This document shows, piece by piece, positions 1-8,207 of a DNA stretch of 64,000 nt. The stretch covers positions 3,547,001-3,611,000 of the forward strand of contig NC_015580.1 of NCBI RefSeq assembly GCF_000253255.1. Direction: 5' to 3'. The position numbers were made by a program, and so were the translations under genes. A model generated the notes under the pieces. It was not told where the DNA came from. It made no database searches and saw nothing but the letters and a program-made list of their open reading frames with translations. Numbering within the stretch: position 1 is the stretch's first letter; every line of letters begins with the position of its first letter. The DNA is from Novosphingobium sp. PP1Y. GTDB taxonomy: Bacteria; Pseudomonadota; Alphaproteobacteria; Sphingomonadales; Sphingomonadaceae.

Positions 1-1
1 G

Positions 2-700
2 ATGGCGCTGGCCGAAGCCCACGTGGTGCTTGTCGGCTGCGGCGGGATCGGCAGTCCTGCCCTTCAGTATCTCGCCGCAGCCGGCATAGGCCGACTGACC
101 CTGGTGGATGACGACGTCGTCGACGTCAGCAACCTCCAGCGCCAGACGATTTTCACGCCGTCTGATATCGGCAAGCCCAAGGCGGAAGCGGCGGCCGAAT
201 GGGTGCGGCGTTTTGATCTTGGCCTTGAGGTTCGTGCGATCGTCCAGCGGGTGGGAATTGAAAACGTCGCACAGATCCTCGCCGGCGCGAGCCTCGTACT
301 GGACGGTTGTGACAACTTCGCGACTCGCCTGCTGGTGTCAGATGCCTGCGTCAAACTGGAGCTGCCGCTGACGAGCGCCGCGGTGGGACGATTTCAGGGC
401 CAGGTCGCGAACTTCGCCGGCCACCTGTCCGACCAGCCTTGCTACCGCTGCTTCGTGGGCGATGCCTTCGATGCCGAGGATTGCGACACTTGTGCCGCCG
501 ACGGCGTACTGGGCGCGATGGTCGGCATGGTCGGCACTTTCGCAGCCATGCACGCCATGCGCGTCCTGCTTGCCGGCCGCGCCGCGCTGGGCGAGCCGCA
601 GTTCGGTACGCTCCAGCTCATCGACGGCCTTGCCCCCTCGATGCGCCCGCTGCGAATCGCCAAGGACCCCGGTTGCAAGGGTTGCGGCACCCCAGCCTGA
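2..700 (+). CDS. ThiF/MoeB/HesA-family adenylyltransferase, 5' end outside window
   Basis: E1-like enzyme that adenylates the C-terminal glycine of a small sulphur carrier (MoaD or ThiS) in molybdopterin or thiamine synthesis; cytoplasmic. Visible from the first in-window ATG are the nucleotide loop GCGGIGSP (12-19), NLQRQ (44-48), DGCDN (101-105), a zinc pair CYRC (147-150), CDTC (161-164) and a C-terminal CKGC pair. MoeB homologues start about 25-30 residues earlier with an RYxRQ segment, so the true start probably lies before base 1. There is no rhodanese domain. MoeB versus ThiF cannot be settled from sequence alone because no partner gene is in view. The stop is 21 bp from the convergent sirtuin gene. 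Confidence 0.85.
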   Translation: MALAEAHVVLVGCGGIGSPALQYLAAAGIGRLTLVDDDVVDVSNLQRQTIFTPSDIGKPKAEAAAEWVRRFDLGLEVRAIVQRVGIENVAQILAGASLVLDGCDNFATRLLVSDACVKLELPLTSAAVGRFQGQVANFAGHLSDQPCYRCFVGDAFDAEDCDTCAADGVLGAMVGMVGTFAAMHAMRVLLAGRAALGEPQFGTLQLIDGLAPSMRPLRIAKDPGCKGCGTPA

Positions 701-721
701 CGCCGCGCGTCGCCCCCGGGC

Positions 722-1426
722 TCATTTCCGGGTCAGCAGCTCGTCCACCCAGGCCGGCACCACATCGGTCGCCGGGCCGTGCCGCGACTCGTCGAACCAG
801 CTGCTGCCCTGGCTCGGCTCCAGGTTGAGTTCGAGCGTCGCCGCCCCCAGCTCCCGCGCATTGCGCACGAAGCCTGCTGCAGGATAGACCGCACCCGATG
901 TACCGATCGAGACGAACAGGTCCGCCTCGCGCAGGGCCGCGAAGATCTCTTCCATACGATAGGGCATCTCGCCGAACCACACGACGTCGGGCCGCAGCGC
1001 GGCCACCCCGCATTCGGGGCAGGCCGGGCGATCCAGCAACGGACCGGTCCAGGGCGAGCGCTCGTCGCAGGCAGTACACCAGGCGTTGAGGTGTTCGCCG
1101 TGCATGTGCAGGACCCGCGTCGCCCCGGCCCGCTCGTGCAGGTCGTCGACGTTCTGGGTGACGATCAGCAGTTCCCCCCGCCACTCGGCATCGAGCCGGG
1201 CAAGGGCGTGGTGCGCGGCATTGGGCTGCTTGGTCTGGATCGCCTCGCGCCGCATGTCGTAGAAGCGCAGGACAAGCTCGGGGTCGCGGGCGAAAGCCTC
1301 GGGCGTCGCCACGTCTTCCACCCGGTGCTGCTCCCACAAACCGCCGGCATCGCGGAAGGTGTCGATGCCGCTTTCGGCCGAAACCCCGGCACCTGTGAGG
1401 ATCACGATATTGCGGATCTGGTTCAT
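722..1426 (-). CDS. cobB: Sir2-family NAD-dependent protein deacylase (CobB type)
   Basis: NAD-dependent lysine deacylase, 234 aa. The N-terminus carries the NAD loop GAGVSAESGIDTFRDAGG, then TQNVDD (90-95), HMHGE with the catalytic His109, and a zinc ribbon with Cys117, Cys120, Cys136 and Cys139. Tyr56 and Arg59 (FYDMRRE) match the YxxR pair that lets SIRT5/CobB-type (class III) sirtuins take succinyl or malonyl groups, so deacylation broader than deacetylation is inferred. The frame stays open upstream to 1558, but the family begins just before the Rossmann strand, so ATG 1426 (MNQIRN) is chosen. It is divergent from dapB with a 125-bp shared promoter gap. Confidence 0.9.
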   Translation of the reverse strand: MNQIRNIVILTGAGVSAESGIDTFRDAGGLWEQHRVEDVATPEAFARDPELVLRFYDMRREAIQTKQPNAAHHALARLDAEWRGELLIVTQNVDDLHERAGATRVLHMHGEHLNAWCTACDERSPWTGPLLDRPACPECGVAALRPDVVWFGEMPYRMEEIFAALREADLFVSIGTSGAVYPAAGFVRNARELGAATLELNLEPSQGSSWFDESRHGPATDVVPAWVDELLTRK

Positions 1427-1551
1427 GCAAATTCCCGTAGCATCACCCCGACCTTGTTTCAGGGGCCGTTTTTCGCCATGCGCAGGACGATGTCTGGGGC
1501 ACGAACCACGCCGAAACAAGTTCGGCTTGCCGCCCCCATGGAGATTGTAAC

Positions 1552-2280
1552 GTGGCACGTATCGGAATCATCGGCAGCGAAGGTCGCATGGGACGCGCAA
1601 TCGCGGAAGCGATCGGTGCGGCGGGCGAGGAACTGGCAGGCGGAGTGGACAAGGACGGCGACGTCGCCGCGCTGGCCGCCAAGGCCGATGTCCTGATCGA
1701 CTTCTCCAGCCCCGGTGCGCTCGAAGGCAACCTCGAGGCGGCGATCGCGGCGGACACCCCGATCGTCGTCGGCACCACGGGGCTCGAAGAACGCCACCAC
1801 TGGCTGATCGACACGGCGGCCGAATCGATTCCGGTGCTGCAGACCGGCAATACCTCGCTGGGCGTCACCCTGCTGGCGCATCTCGTGCGCGAGGCCGCGA
1901 GCCGCCTGGGCGAAGACTGGGACATCGAGATCGTCGAGACCCATCACCGCATGAAGGTCGACGCGCCCTCGGGCACCGCCCTGCTGCTGGGCGAGGCTGC
2001 CGCCAAGGGCCGCGGCATTGCGCTGGCGGACAATTCCGAGCGCGGCCGCGACGGCATCACCGGCAAGCGCGAGGCCGGCACTATCGGCTTTGCCGCCTTG
2101 CGCGGCGGCACCGTGGCGGGCGATCACACGGTTCATTTCCTGGCCGAGAACGAGCGCCTCGCCCTGTCGCACATGGCCGAGAACCGGGGCATCTTCGCGC
2201 GCGGCGCGGTCAAGGCGGCGCAGTGGATGCTGGAGCGCAAGCCCGGCCGCTACACAATGCCCGAGGTCCTCGGGCTCTAG
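1552..2280 (+). CDS. dapB: 4-hydroxy-tetrahydrodipicolinate reductase DapB
   Basis: Reduces the dapA product with NAD(P)H in the diaminopimelate/lysine pathway, supplying peptidoglycan cross-links. The 242-aa length is normal for the family. Seen: Rossmann loop GSEGRMG (8-14), GTTG (74-77), and the active-site stretch THHRMKVDAPSGT with His131, His132, Arg133 and Lys135. The start is GTG at 1552; no in-frame ATG precedes the Rossmann strand. nth follows after 11 bp, so the two are probably co-transcribed. dapE, a later step of the same pathway, lies at 4.7-5.9 kb on the opposite strand. Confidence 0.95.
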   Translation: MARIGIIGSEGRMGRAIAEAIGAAGEELAGGVDKDGDVAALAAKADVLIDFSSPGALEGNLEAAIAADTPIVVGTTGLEERHHWLIDTAAESIPVLQTGNTSLGVTLLAHLVREAASRLGEDWDIEIVETHHRMKVDAPSGTALLLGEAAAKGRGIALADNSERGRDGITGKREAGTIGFAALRGGTVAGDHTVHFLAENERLALSHMAENRGIFARGAVKAAQWMLERKPGRYTMPEVLGL

Positions 2281-2291
2281 GGCGCAATCCG

Positions 2292-2951
2292 GTGAAGAAG
2301 GACAACGTCTTCGAGTTCTTCCGGCGCCTGGCCGAGCTGAACCCCTCGCCCGAGACGGAGCTGGAATTCGGCAATACCTACCAGCTCCTCGTCGCCGTGG
2401 TGCTCTCCGCGCAGGCGACCGACGTCGGCGTCAACAAGGCCACCCGCGCCCTGTTCCGGGAGGTGAAGACCCCCGCGCAGATGGTCGCGCTGGGGGAAGA
2501 GGGGTTGAAGGAGCACATCAAGACGATCGGCCTGTTCAACTCCAAGGCGAAGAACGTCATCGCCCTGTCCGAGATCCTGGTCGAGCGTTACGACGGCGAA
2601 GTGCCGCAGGACCGTGACGCGCTCGTCGAATTGCCGGGCGTTGGCCGCAAGACCGCGAACGTCGTCATGAACTGCGCCTTCGGAGCCGAAACCTTTGCTG
2701 TCGACACGCATATCTTCCGCGTCGGCAACCGCACCGGGCTCGCCAAGGGCAAGACCCCGCTCGCGGTCGAAAAGCAGCTTGAGAAAAAGGTGCCGGCCCC
2801 TTTTCGCGTCGGCGCGCACCACTGGCTGATCCTGCACGGCCGATACATCTGCAAGGCTCGCAGCCCCGAATGCTGGCGCTGCCCGGTCGTTGACTTGTGC
2901 GGCTACAAGCCCAAGATCATGCAGAAGGGAGCCGCGAAAAAGGCTTCCTGA
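2292..2951 (+). CDS. nth: endonuclease III
   Basis: DNA glycosylase/AP lyase that removes oxidised pyrimidines in base excision repair. The 219-aa product has the helix-hairpin-helix LPGVGRKTANVV with catalytic Lys120, catalytic Asp138 (VDTH), and the [4Fe-4S] loop C-X6-C-X2-C-X5-C at Cys187, 194, 197 and 203. These numbers equal those of the E. coli enzyme when GTG 2292 (VKKDNVFEFF) is the start, which supports that choice over the longer open frame that begins inside dapB. It follows dapB by 11 bp. Confidence 0.95.
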   Translation: MKKDNVFEFFRRLAELNPSPETELEFGNTYQLLVAVVLSAQATDVGVNKATRALFREVKTPAQMVALGEEGLKEHIKTIGLFNSKAKNVIALSEILVERYDGEVPQDRDALVELPGVGRKTANVVMNCAFGAETFAVDTHIFRVGNRTGLAKGKTPLAVEKQLEKKVPAPFRVGAHHWLILHGRYICKARSPECWRCPVVDLCGYKPKIMQKGAAKKAS

Positions 2952-2963
2952 CAGGAGGTTGCC

Positions 2964-3362
2964 ATGAAGCGTTCCATCGCATTGTCCATTGCCTTGCTGC
3001 CGCTGGCGCTCACCGCCTGCGCGAAGACCGCGCCGGGCGAGGCACCGCCGGCCTCACCGGCGGCAGAAGTGATCGGCAAGGCCGTGAGTTGCCTGCCGCT
3101 CACCAGTTATTCGACCACCCGCATCCGCGACGACTGGACCATCGATTTCATCGGCGGCGCCGGAAGCAAGGTCTGGCGCGTCACGCTGCCCCACAAGTGC
3201 CCTGGCCTGAAATCCGCGGACAGCTTCAGCTTCGAAACTTCGCTGACGCAGCTGTGCAGCAACGACATCATCTATCCCATCCGCCAGTACGGCGGCCAGT
3301 ACCAGCGCGAAGGGGCCTGCGGGCTGGGCGACTTCGTACCGGTCAAGCTGCTCGACAAGTAA
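2964..3362 (+). CDS. small secreted lipoprotein, DUF6491-like
   Basis: A 132-aa envelope lipoprotein of unknown function. It has a short positively charged N-terminus, a hydrophobic stretch and a lipobox LTAC with Cys19, then a Pro/Ala-rich linker. The mature part has four further cysteines (CLPL, KCPGL, LCSND, ACGLG), which suggests two disulfides. The pattern of a CLPL start, TLPHKCPGL and a final CGLG resembles the DUF6491 family; this is from memory and needs a profile search. A good Shine-Dalgarno (caggagg) precedes ATG 2964, 12 bp after nth, so it may be the last gene of a dapB-nth transcript. Confidence 0.75.
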   Translation: MKRSIALSIALLPLALTACAKTAPGEAPPASPAAEVIGKAVSCLPLTSYSTTRIRDDWTIDFIGGAGSKVWRVTLPHKCPGLKSADSFSFETSLTQLCSNDIIYPIRQYGGQYQREGACGLGDFVPVKLLDK

Positions 3363-3395
3363 GCCGGTCCGGCAGACGCGGCGCCAGGTAGCCGC

Positions 3396-4634
3396 CTAGA
3401 CGTCGTCGGCGCTGATCATTTCGGTCAGGTCGATCTCGTTCGTCATGACCGCAACCGCCGTCGTCACCGCCGAATCGCCGGTGACGTTGGTGGCGGTGCG
3501 CATCATGTCCATGATCCGGTCCACCCCGGCGACGAAGGCGATGGTCTCCAGCGGGACGCCGACGGCCCCGAACACCAATGCCATCATGATCAGTCCGGCC
3601 CCCGGAATGCCGGCCGCGCCGACCGAGCCGAGCGTCGCAAGCACGGAGATCACGATGTAGTCCGAAAAGCCGAGATGAATGCCGAAGATCTGGGCGCCGA
3701 ACAGGGTGGCCAGACCCAGGTACATCGCCGTGCCGTCCATGTTGATCGTCGCCCCCAGCGAGACGACGAAGCTGGCGGTCGGACGGCTCACGCCCAGGTT
3801 GCGTTCTGCGCAGCGCAGCGTCACCGGCAGGGTCGCATTGGAAGAGGCTGTCGAATAGGCGACTGCCATGGCGTCGATGATGCCGCGGAAGAAGTGGCGT
3901 ACCGGCAGACGGGCCAGGAACTTGATGATCGCGGTGTACATGACGCCGATGATCAGCAGGCAGCCCAGGTAATTGAGCGCGACGAGCTTGGCCAGCGCGA
4001 CGAGGGCATCCTGCCCCAGCGTCCCTGCGACCCACGCCATCAGCGAGAAGACGCCGAACGGGGTCAACTCCATGACGATCATCGTCACCTTCTGCATGAC
4101 GATCGAGCCGCTATCGAAGACGCGGACGAGCGGCTGGCCTTCCTCCTTGGCCATGACGATGCCGATGCCGATCAGCAGGGCGAAGACGATGAGCGGCAGG
4201 ACCTGCGCATCGGCCATCACCTTGACCGGGCTTTCCGGCACCATCGAGAGGATCATGTCGACCGCGCTGGCTGCCACGGGCTCGGGCGTCGCGCCTGCTG
4301 CGATCGCGCTCGTATCGACGCCGATACCCGGCGCGAAGATCGTGCCGAGGGCAAGGCCAAGCCAGACGGCGATCTGGCCGGTCACCACGAACAGCACCAT
4401 CGCCCGCCAGCCGACCGCGCCCAGCTTGCGCAAGTCGCCGATTGAAGCGACGCCGCCGACGATCGAGACGAAGATCAACGGCACGACCAGCATCTTGATC
4501 GACTTGATGAAGAAGTCGCCGATCCACTTGATCGATTCGGCTTCGGGCCCCCACAGCAGCCCGGTGATCACGCCCAGGACCAGTGCAGCGACCACGCGCT
4601 GCCAGAGGGGCACGGCAAACCAGAAACGCAGCAT
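3396..4634 (-). CDS. dicarboxylate/amino-acid:cation symporter (DAACS/GltP family)
   Basis: Inner-membrane secondary transporter of 412 aa that imports dicarboxylates, glutamate or aspartate with protons or sodium. About eight hydrophobic helices and two re-entrant hairpins are visible. Family signatures are the serine-rich hairpin STASSNATLP, the sodium/substrate motif ATINMDGTAMY and the last-helix segment VDRIMDMMRTATNVTGD, whose Asp and Arg/Asn residues bind substrate in GltPh. Substrate cannot be set from these alone. It is transcribed alone, converging with the lipoprotein gene 33 bp away. Confidence 0.9.
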   Translation of the reverse strand: MLRFWFAVPLWQRVVAALVLGVITGLLWGPEAESIKWIGDFFIKSIKMLVVPLIFVSIVGGVASIGDLRKLGAVGWRAMVLFVVTGQIAVWLGLALGTIFAPGIGVDTSAIAAGATPEPVAASAVDMILSMVPESPVKVMADAQVLPLIVFALLIGIGIVMAKEEGQPLVRVFDSGSIVMQKVTMIVMELTPFGVFSLMAWVAGTLGQDALVALAKLVALNYLGCLLIIGVMYTAIIKFLARLPVRHFFRGIIDAMAVAYSTASSNATLPVTLRCAERNLGVSRPTASFVVSLGATINMDGTAMYLGLATLFGAQIFGIHLGFSDYIVISVLATLGSVGAAGIPGAGLIMMALVFGAVGVPLETIAFVAGVDRIMDMMRTATNVTGDSAVTTAVAVMTNEIDLTEMISADDV

Positions 4635-4746
4635 CGATTACCCCTTCCGGCACTGCGGGAGGAAACCCGCAGGCCACTGGCCGTCACCGCGAAGGGGCGA
4701 CGCGATCAAGATCATCGCCCAAGGCTCGCAAGCGCAGGGCGATAAT

Positions 4747-5904
4747 TCAAGCCTTCAGGGCGTTTTGTACCGTCCTTCGATAGATCCGGGCCAGAACCTC
4801 GAGATCTTCCAGTGCCACGGCCTCGTCGCGCTTGTGCATCGTCGCGTTGCACAGGCCGAATTCGATGACCGGCGAAATGTTCTTGAGGAAGCGCGCGTCG
4901 GACGTCCCGCCGCTGGTCGACAGTTCCGGTTCGACGCCGGTCTCTGCGCGGATCGCGTCGGCAAGGAGGTCGGAGAACGCGCCCGGCTCGGTCAGGAATG
5001 CCTCGCCAGAGATCACCGGGCGGGCGGTGCCGCCGTGCTTCTCGGCAATCTCCGTCACGCGCGCGCCCAGCTCCGCGCCCGTATGCAGGTCGTTGAAGCG
5101 GATCGAGATGCGCGCCATCGCCTTGGCGGGAATCACGTTGTGCGCGGGATTGCCGACGGTGATGTCGGTCACTTCGAGGTTCGAGGCCTGGAACCAGTCG
5201 GTCCCCTCGTCAAGCAGCAGCGCGTTGAGTTCGGCCAGCATCGCGACGAGCGGCGTGATCGGGTTATGGGCGAGGTGCGGATAGGCGACGTGGCCCTGCG
5301 TCCCTTCGACCTCGAGGAAGATATTCACCGAGCCGCGGCGACCGATCTTCATCATGTCGCCGAGACGATTGACGGACGTCGGCTCGCCGACAAGGCACAA
5401 GTCGGGAATGTCGCCACGCTCGCGCATCAGCTCGATCAACGCAACGGTGCCGAAACGCGCCGGGCCTTCCTCGTCGCCAGTAATGACAAAGCTGATCGTG
5501 CCCGCATCCTGCGGAATTTCACCCACGGCCGCGACCATCGCCGCAATCGAGCCCTTCATGTCGACGGCCCCGCGGCCATAGAGCAGCTCGCCGCGTCGCT
5601 CGGGCATGAAGGGCGCGCTCGTCCAGCCCTCGCCCGGCGGAACGACATCGAGATGCCCGGCGAAGGCGAAGTGACGCGAACCTTCCGGCCCCTTGCGGAT
5701 CGCGAAGAGGTTCTCGACCGGACCGTCCGGCGCCTCCCCCGCGACGAAGCGCACGACTTCGAAGCCGAGCGGCTTGAGCTGGCCTTCGAGACAGTCGAAC
5801 ACCATCCCCGCGGCAGGGGTGACGCTGGGGCAGGCAATCAGGGCTTCGGCAAGCTCGGCAACGCTTGCAGTGGAAGGCGCGGTCTGGGACATATCGCGGC
5901 CCAT
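4747..5904 (-). CDS. dapE: succinyl-diaminopimelate desuccinylase
   Basis: Zinc metallohydrolase (M20 family) that removes succinate from N-succinyl-LL-DAP in the lysine/peptidoglycan pathway. With ATG 5904 the protein is 385 aa; ATG 5892 (four residues later) is equally possible, as neither has a strong ribosome site. Metal ligands and catalytic residues are visible: AGHLDVVPPG with His84 and Asp86, RGAVDMKG with bridging Asp115, and GDEEGP with Glu145/146. The C-terminal half has the GGTSDARF and EFGLCN signatures of DapE. The frame is open further upstream to 6081, but that part overlaps the divergent cupin gene and looks non-coding. Confidence 0.93.
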   Translation of the reverse strand: MGRDMSQTAPSTASVAELAEALIACPSVTPAAGMVFDCLEGQLKPLGFEVVRFVAGEAPDGPVENLFAIRKGPEGSRHFAFAGHLDVVPPGEGWTSAPFMPERRGELLYGRGAVDMKGSIAAMVAAVGEIPQDAGTISFVITGDEEGPARFGTVALIELMRERGDIPDLCLVGEPTSVNRLGDMMKIGRRGSVNIFLEVEGTQGHVAYPHLAHNPITPLVAMLAELNALLLDEGTDWFQASNLEVTDITVGNPAHNVIPAKAMARISIRFNDLHTGAELGARVTEIAEKHGGTARPVISGEAFLTEPGAFSDLLADAIRAETGVEPELSTSGGTSDARFLKNISPVIEFGLCNATMHKRDEAVALEDLEVLARIYRRTVQNALKA

Positions 5905-5948
5905 CGCATATGCCTGCGGCCTTGACCATAGGGGGTAAAGAGGAAGCC

Positions 5949-6392
5949 ATGCCGAAAATCGATCTCGATGCGATTCCGCAGTCCAACGCCACCGGCTACC
6001 CCGACCCTTTCGACAAGGCCGTAGAAGGCCGCTGGTGGAAGCGCCTTGCGCCTGCGGGCGGGCTGACCGAGATGGGCGCAAGCCATGTCGTCCTGAAGCC
6101 CGGCGCGTGGTCCAGCCAGCGCCACTGGCACGAAGGCGAGGACGAACTGCTCGTCATGCTGAGCGGCGAGGCCGTGCTGATCGAGAACGAGGGACGCACC
6201 GTACTGCGCGCGGGCGACATCTGCGCCTGGCCCAAGGGCGTCGAGAACGGGCACCACCTCGTCAACGAGAGCGGGGAAGACTGCGTCTTCGTCGCCATCG
6301 GCGCGGGCAAGGACACATGCGGCTCCTATCCGGACATCGACATGATGTGGAACGAGACAGGCTACGTCCGCAAGGACGGGACGCCTTACTGA
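5949..6392 (+). CDS. small cupin-fold protein
   Basis: Single-domain cupin of 147 aa. The first cupin motif is visible as RHWHEGEDELLVMLSGE (two metal histidines and a glutamate), with the second motif around GVENGHHLVN supplying another His. Proteins of this kind are metal-dependent isomerases or oxygenases or sugar-binding proteins; the sequence does not say which. The start ATG 5949 has a clear ribosome site (agaggaag). It diverges from dapE with only 44 bp between starts, and stops 28 bp before the convergent GST gene. Confidence 0.85.
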   Translation: MPKIDLDAIPQSNATGYPDPFDKAVEGRWWKRLAPAGGLTEMGASHVVLKPGAWSSQRHWHEGEDELLVMLSGEAVLIENEGRTVLRAGDICAWPKGVENGHHLVNESGEDCVFVAIGAGKDTCGSYPDIDMMWNETGYVRKDGTPY

Positions 6393-6420
6393 GCGCGCGC
6401 AGGTCCGCTCCCGGGGCCGA

Positions 6421-7083
6421 TCAGGTCGCGGGGACCTCGAACTGCTCGATCACCCAGTCCTCGGATTCGGCGGCGCTGACCCACTGCTGCATCCATTCGT
6501 GTTCCCAGACTGCCTGCATGTAGGCCTGGGCGAAGCCGGGTACGCCGACGCCGTAAGTCAGGAAGCGGCTGACGACAGGGGCATAGAAGACGTCGGCGGC
6601 GCTGAACGTGCCGAACAGGAACGGCCCCCCGCCGCCGAAGCGCGCCCGCGCCTCGGCCCAGAGCGTCAGGATACGCACGATGTCGCCGCGCACCTCGTCA
6701 TCCACCTGCGCGCCTTCCACCCGCGCACGCACGTTCATCGGCAGCGAGCGCCGCAGCGGCAGATAGCTGGAATGCATTTCGGCGACCATCGAGCGGGCCA
6801 TCGCGCGGGCATCGTCCGGCTTGGGCCAGAAACGGTCACGGCCCACCTTGTCTGCCAGGTAGTCGACGATCGCCAGGCTGTCCCACACGACCGCCTCGCC
6901 ATCCCACAGGATCGGCACCTTGCCGTGCGAAGGCGCGAGTTCGCCCTCGATCTTGCGCTGGTCCCAGTCGTCGCCGTAGATCGGGACCGTCAGCTCCTCG
7001 AAATGCAGGCCGGATTGCTTGCAGGCCAACCAGCCGCGCAGCGACCAGCTCGAATAGTTCTTGTTGCCGATGATCAGCTTCAC
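6421..7083 (-). CDS. glutathione S-transferase family protein
   Basis: Cytosolic thioredoxin-fold GST, 220 aa. The N-terminal domain begins MKLIIGNKNYSSWSLR, the NYSSWS loop giving the likely catalytic serine, and has the cis-proline GKVPILWDG and the glutathione-contact WDSLAIVDYL. The all-helical C-terminal domain carries the N-capping segment FSAADVFYAPV. Substrate is unknown; the N-terminal signature resembles the GST_N_3/YfcF-like group. It is monocistronic, with about 100 bp of AT-poor DNA before the pit gene on the same strand. Confidence 0.87.
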   Translation of the reverse strand: MKLIIGNKNYSSWSLRGWLACKQSGLHFEELTVPIYGDDWDQRKIEGELAPSHGKVPILWDGEAVVWDSLAIVDYLADKVGRDRFWPKPDDARAMARSMVAEMHSSYLPLRRSLPMNVRARVEGAQVDDEVRGDIVRILTLWAEARARFGGGGPFLFGTFSAADVFYAPVVSRFLTYGVGVPGFAQAYMQAVWEHEWMQQWVSAAESEDWVIEQFEVPAT

Positions 7084-7187
7084 AGGCGGCGGTCCCTCTC
7101 GCTTGAAGGCCGGACCTAGAAGTTAAGGCGTGCCGTGTCGAGGGTGAAGCGGGGCGCAGCGCCCCTTCCGGCGCTTCAACGGCGCGA

Positions 7188-8189
7188 TCAGAACAGCAGC
7201 GTCAGCCAGTAGAACAGGGCGCCGACGATCGCGCTGGCGGGGATTGTGATGAACCACGCCACGATCACCCGGCTCGCCACGCTCCAGCGTACCGCGCTGG
7301 CACGACGGGCCGCGCCGGTACCGACGACCGATCCGGTGATGGCATGGGTGGTCGAGACCGGAATGCCCAGCGCGCTGGCGCCGAAGACGACGATCGAGCC
7401 TGCCGACGAGGCGCAGAAGCCCGAGTGATGGTTGAGCTTGGTCAGCTTGGAGCCCATCGTCTTGATGATCTTCCAGCCGCCCGAGAGCGTGCCCAGCGCA
7501 ATCGCGGTGTAGCACGAGAGCACGACCCATTCGGGAACGTGGAAATCGCCCGAGAGGTGGCCTGTCGAGTAGAGCAATACGGCGATGATGCCCATGGTCT
7601 TCTGGGCGTCGTTGCCGCCATGGCTGATCGAATAGGCCGCCGAGGACAACAGGTGCAGCCCCTTGAACACGCTGTTCGATCCGCGCGGGGAAGATCCCCT
7701 GAACAGCCAGCTGGTCACCAGCATCAGCGCCATGGCGATGGCAAAACCGATGATGGGCGACAGGAAGATGGCAACGATCGTCTTGGTCGTGCCCGAGCTT
7801 TCGACGACGCCGGGCCCCGCCGCTGCGATACCGGCACCCAGCAGGCCACCGATCAGCGCGTGGCTGGAGCTGGAAGGGATACCCTTGAGCCAGGTCACCA
7901 CGTTCCAGAACATCGCCCCGACAAGCGCCCCGAAGACGACGGCAGGCGTCACTGCATCCTTGTCGATGATGCCCTTGCCCACTGTCTCGGCGACATGGAG
8001 GCCGACGAAGAAGTAGGCCGCGAAATTGCCCAGCGCGGCGAACAGGACGGCCACGACCGGCGAAAGCAGGCGCGTCGCCACCACCGTGGCGATCGCGTTG
8101 GCGGCATCGTGCAGCCCGTTGAGAAAGTCGAAGGCCAGCGCAAGCGCGACGAGGCCGATCAGCAATGGCAGGGCGAGACTATGATCCAT
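7188..8189 (-). CDS. pit: inorganic phosphate transporter, Pit family
   Basis: Low-affinity phosphate (metal-phosphate):proton symporter in the inner membrane, 333 aa with about ten hydrophobic helices. The family duplication is visible: LNGLHDAANAIA near the N-terminus and ISHGGNDAQKTMGI in the second half, both with the GxNDA-type phosphate motif, plus GIPSSSSHALIGG and GIPVSTTHAITGS. It follows the NUDIX-DUF47 gene by 18 bp on the same strand. DUF47 proteins are PhoU-like partners of Pit permeases, so the pair is very probably one functional unit. Confidence 0.94.
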   Translation of the reverse strand: MDHSLALPLLIGLVALALAFDFLNGLHDAANAIATVVATRLLSPVVAVLFAALGNFAAYFFVGLHVAETVGKGIIDKDAVTPAVVFGALVGAMFWNVVTWLKGIPSSSSHALIGGLLGAGIAAAGPGVVESSGTTKTIVAIFLSPIIGFAIAMALMLVTSWLFRGSSPRGSNSVFKGLHLLSSAAYSISHGGNDAQKTMGIIAVLLYSTGHLSGDFHVPEWVVLSCYTAIALGTLSGGWKIIKTMGSKLTKLNHHSGFCASSAGSIVVFGASALGIPVSTTHAITGSVVGTGAARRASAVRWSVASRVIVAWFITIPASAIVGALFYWLTLLF

Positions 8190-8207
8190 GAGGGCAGGAA
8201 ATCGGCG

